In this document: positions 1 to 5,965 of the stretch, piece by piece
Position numbering within the stretch: position 1 is the stretch's first letter
How the letters are laid out: every line of letters begins with the position of its first letter
Virus record (IMG/VR): IMGVR_UViG_3300028361_000137
Coordinates: 1 to 21,823 of that record
DNA: 21,823 bases
From: a virus
Strand: one strand, 5' to 3'
Position numbers and translations under genes: made by a program
The notes under the pieces: generated by a model
The model's input: the letters and a program-made list of their open reading frames with translations, nothing else
Told to the model about the DNA's origin: nothing
Databases searched by the model: none

Positions 1-48
1 GGACACCAGAAACGCATAACCGCGCGTGCCTTCAGTGAGAATTGTCAT
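1..48 (-). CDS. Head decoration-like protein (5' end only)
   Basis: An ATG at 46-48 on the minus strand opens a frame that runs off the left edge. It encodes MTILTEGTRGYAFLVS. An AGGGG ribosome site lies 8 bases upstream, just inside the end of the DUF2213 gene. The short N-terminus and its place right after the protease/scaffold gene resemble phage head decoration (lambda gpD-like) proteins, which stabilise the expanded capsid. Only 16 codons are visible, so the family call is an inference from gene order plus a short N-terminal likeness. Another small head protein is possible. Confidence 0.4.
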   Translation of the reverse strand, partial: MTILTEGTRGYAFLVS

Positions 49-51
49 GTC

Positions 52-576
52 TTATGCCCCTTTCGCTGGCAGGAACGCGCCCCAGGCGTCGTTCGTTACA
101 ACCTTCAGACCGCCCTTGACGCTATCGGCGAAGGCGTCAACAGGCTTGACGTCCTTGGCCAGTGCCTTGAACATGCCGGTGATTTCGGCGTCGCTGGCGT
201 CCTTCACCATTTCGTCGCCGTATGTGCTGGCAACGGCAGCCTTGCGCAGATCAGCGTCGCCCACGTTTGCGCTGTCAACCGTTGGTGCGATAGATTTGAC
301 CAGGGTTTCCAGTGCTACACGATCAGCGACCATCTGGGTCATCTTTTCAGGGGTCAGCGCGGCGTCGGTCAGCTTTTTGGCGTCAGCCTTCAGCGTGCCG
401 ATTTCCTCGTCCTTGGCGGCAATGGCCGCCGTGGATGCGGCCAATGTAGCGGCCTGAGCCGTTTCAGCATCGGCAATCTGCTTTTGCAGCTTTTCAAGCG
501 CCTGCGCGCCCGCGTCTGTCGTCACAACGGAAAGGCCGTCGATCAGGACAGTCCGCGTGTTGATGGCATCTGCCAT
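52..576 (-). CDS. Candidate nested scaffold product from an internal start
   Basis: Met197 of the DUF2213 protein (ATG at 574-576) is preceded by AAAGGA with 7 bases between, a much better ribosome site than most genes in this operon have. Starting here gives a 174-residue protein (MADAINTRTV...) consisting almost entirely of the coiled-coil and C-terminal region. Nested scaffold genes in the same frame as a head protease are known, for example lambda C/Nu3. The sequence shows the start signal and the domain boundary; actual use of the start is inferred. Confidence 0.4.
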   Translation of the reverse strand: MADAINTRTVLIDGLSVVTTDAGAQALEKLQKQIADAETAQAATLAASTAAIAAKDEEIGTLKADAKKLTDAALTPEKMTQMVADRVALETLVKSIAPTVDSANVGDADLRKAAVASTYGDEMVKDASDAEITGMFKALAKDVKPVDAFADSVKGGLKVVTNDAWGAFLPAKGA

Positions 577-1164
577 AATCGGGTCCTTTCGGTCGTTATG
601 CGGGGAAGCGCCCCACCTCGCATGCGCACCGTCACCGATACGCAATTCTTTGCCGCCGCGTGCTTCTGGCACAACAGCAACGTGGTTCATATCGAAGTTG
701 GACATGACGGCATCGTACGGTTCGCCGCTGGGCGACACACCGTCGACAAACTCTATGTCCGCCGAGTAGCCCATCGACAATTCTTTGGGTCCGTCCGCAG
801 CCTCGACGAGAGAGATGGCTACTGCGTCGCGGAACATGAGGGGGACTGTGACGAAGTCGCCATCGCGCATAATGCCGACCGGGTCAATCTCACCAACGGC
901 TAGGTCTTTCCAGCTTTCCGGCGTCACGCCACCTTTAGGGTGGTTGATCGTGATCGGCTTACGCGCGTAGCTGTTGATCGCGTCTTGTGAAAACACCTGA
1001 TCCTCGGGCCGGTAAACCCTGACGATCTTGCGATCAACAAAGCCCATTTCAGACCCGAGATAGTCCTGCACGTTGCCGCCGCGTGCGACTCGCGCAATGA
1101 CCGCCGCGCCATCGCTGGTCCGCTTGATCCCGCCGGCAACTAGCATTACGTCTGTGAAGTTCAT
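52..1164 (-). CDS. DUF2213 family head maturation protease/scaffold protein
   Basis: This 370-residue protein has the layout of DUF2213 phage proteins, found next to portal genes and thought to act in prohead assembly. Residues 1 to about 190 form the globular part, with features such as ITINHPKG, LSMGYSADIEF and MNHVAVVPEARGG; the last resembles prohead-protease folds. Residues 205 to 260 are Ala/Glu/Lys rich and predicted coiled coil, as in scaffolding domains. The C-terminus ends in WGAFLPAKGA. Its ATG overlaps the portal stop as ATGA, which fixes the start and suggests coupled translation. A second strong start sits inside the gene (see 52-576). Family membership is fairly sure; protease activity is inferred, and no catalytic residues are assigned here. 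Confidence 0.8.
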   Translation of the reverse strand: MNFTDVMLVAGGIKRTSDGAAVIARVARGGNVQDYLGSEMGFVDRKIVRVYRPEDQVFSQDAINSYARKPITINHPKGGVTPESWKDLAVGEIDPVGIMRDGDFVTVPLMFRDAVAISLVEAADGPKELSMGYSADIEFVDGVSPSGEPYDAVMSNFDMNHVAVVPEARGGKELRIGDGAHARWGASPHNDRKDPIMADAINTRTVLIDGLSVVTTDAGAQALEKLQKQIADAETAQAATLAASTAAIAAKDEEIGTLKADAKKLTDAALTPEKMTQMVADRVALETLVKSIAPTVDSANVGDADLRKAAVASTYGDEMVKDASDAEITGMFKALAKDVKPVDAFADSVKGGLKVVTNDAWGAFLPAKGA

Positions 1165-2510
1165 TCGTCTGCTCCTTCGTTGTCCAGCTCTTCAGCGTCA
1201 TCGCCATCGCCAGCGTCATCGTCATCGTCATCGCCCGAACCAAAGTATTCAGCCACGCTAATTTCCAGACCGGGAGCAAGACCGCTTTCCGTCAGTGCAT
1301 TTACAAGCGCTTTTGCAATCGCCTCGTCTGGCACAATATCAGTCATATCGTACACGACTTTGAAAGTATCCGCGATGAGCTTGCCAGTTTCAGCGCGCTC
1401 TTTTGTGGTCGGCTGCCAGAGTGGCCGCCACGTGTAATGGATTCCCGGCGGGCGACTGCCGAGGGCCGAGCGGATCAGACATTCGTCCAAGACGGCCATT
1501 GCAGGTGTAAGCTCCAAAGCCTGCAGCACTTTGACGCGGTCGTAATAGCCTCGCGTGTCGGCGTCACCGCTGGCGTTCAACCCGCCGGGCGACATACCGA
1601 ACAACAACGTCATAGGAATCGAGGACGCCGCACTAACCATCTGCATGAAACGGTCCATAAGGTTGGGCAGTGTAGTAAAGTTTGCGCTCTTCTGGTCGTA
1701 TTTGTCTTTGGCGTCCATCAACAACGCGCCGTTAATTCCTTTGCCCGTGGCTGTCAATGCTGCGCGCGCAAGGACAAGCTCCTCGTACGCCTTACCGCCT
1801 GACCTCAGCCCTTCGTTGAAACCGTCAATTGAAATAACATCTATTTTTGCCTCGAAGATAAGGCTCGCTACGTTTGCAACTGTTGCATCGAGGTTGCGCA
1901 CGTCGGTAAGCACCGACTGCAGAACCGGATCGCCCCAACCAAGGTTCAACCCTGAGTAGCGCTCGTCTGGAAGCTCGTCGCCGGTCAGGATAACAAGGCG
2001 TGTTGGGTGGATAACGAGCAGGCCGGTAACTGTGCTCAAATGGTAGAATGTCGGCTTGCCGTACATTGGCGAGCGAGGGTCAGCCTCAAGAGCGCCAGCC
2101 ATCAGGTCTTGACGGCTTATTACTGTAAGGTACTTGATCCCGCCTAAGCCAATGCTCTCAGGATTGAGCGGTTCTTCAAGGTTCTCATCGCCCGTGCCGA
2201 TAAATATTACAGACCCGCCGAACAAGCGTGCTCGCTTAGAACACTTTATTATGGCTGCCTGATAGTTAAGTCGGTTTTCCTCAGCCTCAATGCCTGTGAT
2301 CTGCTCGGCAGTGGCCTGCCATTCGCGCCACTCACGCAGGCTGTCTTCAGCTGGAAGGTCGACAATCTTGCGGGCCACCGCAGAACTACGGTACATCGCG
2401 ACAAGCTGGCCTTCGTCAATTTGGATCAGTTCGTATGTCGAGCTTGATGCCTTGTCGCGGCTTGTACCGAGGCTGGCAACGATGTTGCGAAGGCCGTCTA
2501 CAAAATTCAT
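1161..2510 (-). CDS. Phage portal protein (DUF1073/Phage_portal_3-like)
   Basis: The protein would form the dodecameric ring at the capsid vertex through which the terminase pumps DNA. The N-terminal half (YRSSAVARKIVDLPAEDSLR, then IKCSKRARLFGGSVIFIGT and a later GMSPGGLNASGDADTRGYYD) is typical of DUF1073 portals, and the 449-residue length fits. The C-terminus is very acidic, with a run of six Asp encoded by a GAT/GAC repeat near 1195-1245; acidic tails vary among portals. I chose the ATG at 2508-2510 because it overlaps the terminase stop as ATGA, the coupling seen at the next junction. An in-frame ATG at 2523-2525 would add five residues but has no better ribosome site. Position between terminase and protease supports the call. 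Confidence 0.88.
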   Translation of the reverse strand: MNFVDGLRNIVASLGTSRDKASSSTYELIQIDEGQLVAMYRSSAVARKIVDLPAEDSLREWREWQATAEQITGIEAEENRLNYQAAIIKCSKRARLFGGSVIFIGTGDENLEEPLNPESIGLGGIKYLTVISRQDLMAGALEADPRSPMYGKPTFYHLSTVTGLLVIHPTRLVILTGDELPDERYSGLNLGWGDPVLQSVLTDVRNLDATVANVASLIFEAKIDVISIDGFNEGLRSGGKAYEELVLARAALTATGKGINGALLMDAKDKYDQKSANFTTLPNLMDRFMQMVSAASSIPMTLLFGMSPGGLNASGDADTRGYYDRVKVLQALELTPAMAVLDECLIRSALGSRPPGIHYTWRPLWQPTTKERAETGKLIADTFKVVYDMTDIVPDEAIAKALVNALTESGLAPGLEISVAEYFGSGDDDDDDAGDGDDAEELDNEGADE

Positions 2511-3835
2511 ATCGTGCCAGCCCATGAATTGTCAGTGGCATCCATCAACTCTGTCAAAGCCCAAACAGCCGCATCAAGACGATCTGGAGAGCCTTCGCCC
2601 ACATATCCTGTGAGGGTCATTTGCGTCATCTGTCCCTCCAATTTCTCAAGCCCTTGTGAGTGGCTGACTCTGCCCTGTTCATAAAGTGCTGCAATCGGCT
2701 CAGCCCGAACAGCCTTGCCCTTTGATGCAGTCACCAACTTCACATTGGCATATTTGTCTGCAGTGCGGATCACACTCTCAACCATAGCACCACCGTAATT
2801 CCGCTCAGCCACGATAAGTGCTGCGCCATGCTCCTTGTAGCGCTCGACCGCGCGCCTGCCCCATCCGGACGGCGAAAGGTTGCACGTCGCATCCTCAAGA
2901 ATTGCGAACCGTCCATCAACCAACTTGGCTGCGACGATGATGCCGATTTCATCCGCGCCACTTTCTGGGTCTCCATCAGCGCCACTCGGATCAACTGCAA
3001 CAACAATCCGCTGCACATCGGCAAAGGCTTCGTGCTGTAGCATAGCGTCGGTCCAAAGTGCACCCGGCACATCCTCTAGCAGCTCGGCATCTATCTCTTG
3101 CCGTCCCAATCGGGTGCCTTGGTATCTCTCTTTAATCGACTCAAGGAATGGCAAGGCAAGGTTCGCAGCATTGTCATATGTGCTGCCTCGGGTCAGAACG
3201 CTGCGAGGGTCTTTCATTAAAGCACGCACCAGAGGCACCGGCTTCGGCGTTGTCGTGACGATGGCTCGTGGATTATCGCCTAGGCGGAGCCCAAACATGG
3301 CCATGTCCCAAGTGGATTGTGCATTCTTCCATGCTGCCAATTCGTCTGCCCACATCGCGTCTGCCTGCGGACCTCGGAGGCGTTCTGGCTCCTCAGCCGA
3401 GAACAGCGTTGCAACAGCGCCGTTAGACCACGAAACGCGGCGCTTAGAGGGCTCATATGTCGGCCTGCCTAGGGCTGCCCCCAGAATGGTCTTGTCCCTG
3501 CTCCAGCACACAGATAAAAGGCCACTATCGCCCTCTACCATAACATCGCGTGCATCGCCTGCAGTTGGAGCGACCATCGTTATGCGACCGCAACCAGCCT
3601 TGACCTGCTCACGAACCCACTCAGCACCTGCTCGGGTTTTACCGGCACCGCGCCCAGCGACATACATCCATTGCCTCCAATCGCCTTCCGGAGCAAGCTG
3701 AGAGGGGCGTGCCCACCAGCCGCCCCAAGTCCAGTTTAGCTCAGCCATTGCCTCATCGCTAAGCTTCGCCAGCTCCTTCTTCTGGAAGGCTTCGGGCTGC
3801 GAGGCCAGCCATGCGGCTGGCGAAAGCTCTGGCAT
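2507..3835 (-). CDS. terL: Terminase large subunit
   Basis: The ATPase-nuclease motor that packages phage DNA. Residues 61-67 are the Walker A motif GRGAGKT, preceded by WMYVA. The Walker B motif with catalytic Glu is MWADE at about 161-165, and TTTPKP near 194-199 is the coupling motif. The C-terminal RNase H-like nuclease begins at VAVDPSG (Asp about 282) and closes with [14 protein letters not shown] near 417-430. At 442 residues it is a typical length. The start lies inside the small-subunit gene (77-base overlap), with GAGG about 12 bases upstream. A later Met30 start would fall just after the small-subunit stop but lacks proper ribosome-site spacing. Identification is secure. Confidence 0.95.
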   Translation of the reverse strand: MPELSPAAWLASQPEAFQKKELAKLSDEAMAELNWTWGGWWARPSQLAPEGDWRQWMYVAGRGAGKTRAGAEWVREQVKAGCGRITMVAPTAGDARDVMVEGDSGLLSVCWSRDKTILGAALGRPTYEPSKRRVSWSNGAVATLFSAEEPERLRGPQADAMWADELAAWKNAQSTWDMAMFGLRLGDNPRAIVTTTPKPVPLVRALMKDPRSVLTRGSTYDNAANLALPFLESIKERYQGTRLGRQEIDAELLEDVPGALWTDAMLQHEAFADVQRIVVAVDPSGADGDPESGADEIGIIVAAKLVDGRFAILEDATCNLSPSGWGRRAVERYKEHGAALIVAERNYGGAMVESVIRTADKYANVKLVTASKGKAVRAEPIAALYEQGRVSHSQGLEKLEGQMTQMTLTGYVGEGSPDRLDAAVWALTELMDATDNSWAGTI

Positions 3836-4283
3836 CGTTAGTTACATCCTCAATTTGGATCGCAGCTCCGTCTTTGCCTGTCAATTCGGACTTATCAGCA
3901 AGGCCAAGGTCGCGTGCGATAATGTTGGCATTCAACATGTCAGCAGCAGCTCCGGTGAACTTCTGGTCGTAGATAATCTTCTCTACCTTCGCTATGACGG
4001 CTTTTAAATCATCCCTGTCTCTGCGCCAAACCACCCAAGTGTTTGTCTCAATATCCAAGAAGATCGTCAGGCCTGCGAGCGTCATTGCCCGCATCTTCTC
4101 GACATTCTCGCGCTTGGTTGTGCCTTGAAAAGATACCAGCCGCTCTTCAAGAAGGGGAGTGCTAGCGACCCAGTTGAAATACTCAACACAGGCAAGCCAC
4201 AACTCATCTGGCCCTGCGAACTTCGGGTTGGCTCCGTGCGAGGAGCGCATCTCCCAGAATCTGTTGCCTTTTGGAGCCGCCAC
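3759..4283 (-). CDS. terS: Terminase small subunit (P22 gp3-like)
   Basis: The 174-residue protein lies directly upstream of and overlaps the large terminase gene. Its sequence ([23 protein letters not shown], split here by family resemblance, then [18 protein letters not shown] and [27 protein letters not shown]) follows the DNA-packaging protein gp3 family of P22-like phages. That family recognises the packaging site and feeds DNA to the motor. The start codon is GTG at 4281-4283 with AGAGG five bases upstream. The C-terminal tail is Ala/Glu rich. The phage's own packaging site is often in or near this gene, but I see no diagnostic sequence for it. Confidence 0.85.
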   Translation of the reverse strand: MAAPKGNRFWEMRSSHGANPKFAGPDELWLACVEYFNWVASTPLLEERLVSFQGTTKRENVEKMRAMTLAGLTIFLDIETNTWVVWRRDRDDLKAVIAKVEKIIYDQKFTGAAADMLNANIIARDLGLADKSELTGKDGAAIQIEDVTNDARAFASRMAGLAARSLPEEGAGEA

Positions 4284-4305
4284 AATAACCTCTTTCGGTG
4301 TGTTT

Positions 4306-4338
4306 AAAACTCAGGCAGGAATTGCTTCCTCCTGGGTT
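4306..4338 (-). terminator. Terminator-like hairpin between nusG-like and terminase genes
   Basis: On the minus strand this reads CAGG-AGGAA-GCAA-TTCCT-g-CCTG followed by AGTTTT. The result is a 9-base-pair stem with one bulged G, closed by a GCAA tetraloop and followed by a short T run. That is the shape of an intrinsic terminator, though the T run of four is short. It lies downstream of the NusG-like gene and upstream of the terminase small subunit. Its 3' side can instead pair with the end of the upstream gene (see 4306-4419). Confidence 0.45.
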
Positions 4339-4419
4339 AAATGGCAGGGCGCGGGCGATAAGCTGCGACTTCGCTGCCGAAAAGCCTATATGGCTCGATT
4401 CAACTATGCCTGAGTTTTG
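4306..4419. repeat. 12-bp perfect inverted repeat spanning the intergenic gap
   Basis: AAAACTCAGGCA at 4306-4317 and its exact reverse complement at 4408-4419 are separated by 90 bases. The right arm contains the last codons of the NusG-like gene (Lys-Thr-Gln-Ala); the left arm is the 3' side of the terminator-like hairpin. The two pairings exclude each other. The inner loop is GC-rich and could fold further (GGCAG with CTGCC). Confidence 0.7.
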
Positions 4420-4901
4420 CCGATAAGAAAAGGAGAAATTTTGAAACTCATCGGAAAACCTTCCAGAAACACATTTACATATCCGCCAGACTCAGAAATG
4501 ACCTCACCCTTAAAGCCCTTGAATGGGCCTGAGAGAGCAGTGACAGAGTCTCCCTTCAGGAACTTAGTCCGGGTGTTGCCGTCTTGAGCTCCTGCGAGGC
4601 AGAACTCATCAAGCTCTTCTCCAGAGACTTCACCGACCTTGCCGAAAGACAGCATCCGAGAAACAGACGGCAAGTCTACCCCAGCAACACTCCCCTCTCC
4701 AAGAGGCCAAGAATCAGTGCGACAGAAGAACACGCCGCCGATTAGAGGCTTCTTCAGAATTTCAACGCGGTTCTGCCGAGGCACTCTCCTGCGAAAATGA
4801 AACCAAGGACAAGAAACATCTTTCCCCTCAGCTGCCAAGGCCCTGACAAGATCCATCGCCTTCGACGGCTCACAGTAGCACACATACCATTTATCGCTCA
4901 T
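4404..4901 (-). CDS. NusG/RfaH-like transcription antitermination protein
   Basis: A 165-residue NusG paralogue. The NGN domain covers about residues 4-100: KWYVCYCEPSKAMDLVRALA opens it as in NusG (WYVvyt...), and KKPLIGGVFF matches the rPLfPGYvFv strand. The KOW domain follows at about 115-140 (FLKGDSVTALSGPFKGFKGE), with the classic GDxVxxxxGPFkGxxG signature. NusG-family proteins bind the RNA polymerase clamp and reduce pausing or termination; RfaH-type paralogues need a specific DNA signal. I start at the ATG 4899-4901, because AAGGA is 8 bases ahead of it but only two or three bases ahead of the ATG at 4905-4907. The position just before the packaging genes suggests control of late transcription, which is inference. 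Confidence 0.85.
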   Translation of the reverse strand: MSDKWYVCYCEPSKAMDLVRALAAEGKDVSCPWFHFRRRVPRQNRVEILKKPLIGGVFFCRTDSWPLGEGSVAGVDLPSVSRMLSFGKVGEVSGEELDEFCLAGAQDGNTRTKFLKGDSVTALSGPFKGFKGEVISESGGYVNVFLEGFPMSFKISPFLIGKTQA

Positions 4902-4920
4902 TTCCATCTTCCTTCACCAA

Positions 4921-5394
4921 AAGGTTCCAAAAAGGTTCCAAGTTCGCTTTTTTCGCTATAATCCAAAACTCTGCCGACAGTTTATAATATACTCCTTTCT
5001 TTCTTCTCTAGACCAACGAAGAAGAGGTAAAGAAAAAAGGAACCTAGGAAAACACCAGGGGAGTTTTAGATCGAGTGTTTTGCTGGAACTTGGAACCTTG
5101 TAAGCCGTTGATTTCTAATACCACCCAAATTTCAACACTTTTCCAACTCTCCCTTTTTTGCCCATTTTGCCGACGCCCAAAAAACATTCCCGATAAAGGG
5201 TTTTGCGAATATTTCGTAAACACACCCCCAAACGAAAGATTATTCTCTAAATGAAACCTTTCTATAGGCCTGAGGTTCCACAAAGACACCATAATTCCGT
5301 TCGGAGAGCGCCTAAAGTCGAAAAATTATTCAATGAAATTTAAGGAAAGTAAATCATTTCTTTTATTTTCAACCCCAAAAGTTCCAAGTTCCAA
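4921..5394. repeat. Dispersed GGTTCCAAGTTC repeats (iteron- or operator-like)
   Basis: AAGGTTCCAAGTTC occurs at 4932-4945 on the plus strand and, identical over 14 bases, on the minus strand at 5086-5099. A near copy, AAAGTTCCAAGTTCCA, is at 5378-5393. Shorter GGTTCC-type units lie at 4921-4930, 5039-5044 (minus) and 5274-5279. I noticed no further copies elsewhere in the window. Such clusters can be binding sites for an initiator or a regulator. Confidence 0.55.
5044..5292 (-). CDS. Uncertain small ORF in AT-rich region
   Basis: An 82-codon frame (MVSLWNLRPIERF...) is open here with an ATG start, but its ribosome site (GGA three bases before the ATG) is poor. It resembles no family I know. 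It overlaps two repeat units, one of which encodes GSKF near its end. Base composition differs from the neighbouring genes. It is listed because the gap is otherwise unexplained; it may be chance. Confidence 0.22.
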   Translation of the reverse strand: MVSLWNLRPIERFHLENNLSFGGVFTKYSQNPLSGMFFGRRQNGQKRESWKSVEIWVVLEINGLQGSKFQQNTRSKTPLVFS

Positions 5395-5396
5395 TT

Positions 5397-5795
5397 TCAT
5401 TTCACCCCCACCCAACCACCAAAGTCCTGAAATCTCGCAAGATCATACCTCTTCCTCCCGCCAATTTTACCCGAATTCCCAGCCCGAACCAGCCATTCTG
5501 GCTCAGCCCAGAAGGCCGATTTGCCCCCTTCCAGCCCACCAATCACCCCAGAGCAGAGGTCTGCAGCCTTCATTTCCAGAAGCACATTGACCTGTTGCGG
5601 CGACGCTTCAACCCAAAGCTGCCCAGCGGAATCACACTTCACCAGCTTGAGTTCTGCGAAGATCAGGCGTCTTTCGACCACTGCAACAGCATCCGGAAAG
5701 CCCATGGTTCCGCCACGTTTATTCTCGACCCACCAGCAGGAACTGGCCTCTTTCCTGAGCCATTCTCTGACATCACTTTCGCTGTTGAATGTCAA
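5397..5795 (-). CDS. PD-(D/E)XK (VRR-NUC-like) nuclease
   Basis: A small 132-residue protein with the nuclease signature GFPDAVAV (Asp about 35), followed by IFAELKL (Glu 48, Lys 50) and a conserved-type Gln in SPQQVNVLL near 67-68. This spacing is that of compact VRR-NUC and Holliday-junction-resolvase-like nucleases of phages, which act on branched or flap DNA during replication and recombination. The start is TTG at 5793-5795, overlapping the stop of the small upstream gene as TTGA, so coupled translation is likely. It is the last gene of the replication operon before the AT-rich gap. The fold call is good; the exact substrate is unknown. Confidence 0.7.
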   Translation of the reverse strand: MTFNSESDVREWLRKEASSCWWVENKRGGTMGFPDAVAVVERRLIFAELKLVKCDSAGQLWVEASPQQVNVLLEMKAADLCSGVIGGLEGGKSAFWAEPEWLVRAGNSGKIGGRKRYDLARFQDFGGWVGVK

Positions 5796-5965
5796 GACTT
5801 TCTGGTCCAGTGCGACTTGGGGATTTCAATTTCCCTCTCGAGTTTTAAAACTGATTCTGTGTGGTCTTTTTCAAGGTAAAGCTCATCCAGAAGCTGGCGC
5901 ACAGCCATCCTCAACTCTCCCAAGTCGCCACTTGCTTCTTTCAGCTTCTTTTTATTTGTTTTCAT
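5792..5965 (-). CDS. Small charged protein, 57 residues
   Basis: The frame starts with MKTNKKKLKEASGDLGELRM and ends in HWTRKS. It fits exactly between its neighbours: the ATG overlaps the primase-helicase stop (TGATG), AAGGGG lies 7 bases upstream, and its TGA overlaps the TTG start of the nuclease gene. The product is highly charged and probably largely helical, without membrane segments. I do not recognise a family. The perfect packing and ribosome site are the evidence that it is real. Confidence 0.65.
   Translation of the reverse strand: MKTNKKKLKEASGDLGELRMAVRQLLDELYLEKDHTESVLKLEREIEIPKSHWTRKS

Larger units (their letters stand above)
4908..5396. other. AT-rich control region with repeats
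   Basis: This 489-base gap is visibly richer in A and T than the flanking genes, in a genome where genes otherwise overlap. It holds the GGTTCCAAGTTC repeat cluster (listed separately) and one weak 82-codon frame. On the minus strand TTGGTC (5011-5016) and TATATT (4986-4991) could be a promoter for the NusG-like gene, but the 19-base spacer is long. A plus-strand TATAAT at 4957-4962 has no good -35 box. It could be a replication origin, a late-gene promoter region, or both. Confidence 0.5.

Noticed and set aside
1195-1245. Tandem GAT/GAC-like microsatellite as an independent repeat element
   Set aside because: It encodes the acidic portal tail in frame and is explained by the protein.
4339-4407. 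Possible tRNA-like GC-rich segment between nusG-like and terminase genes
   Set aside because: No acceptor-stem pairing or T-loop signature; the inverted repeat and hairpin explain the structure better.
4957-4962. Plus-strand TATAAT
   Set aside because: No acceptable -35 box at 16-18 bases, and no plus-strand gene downstream.
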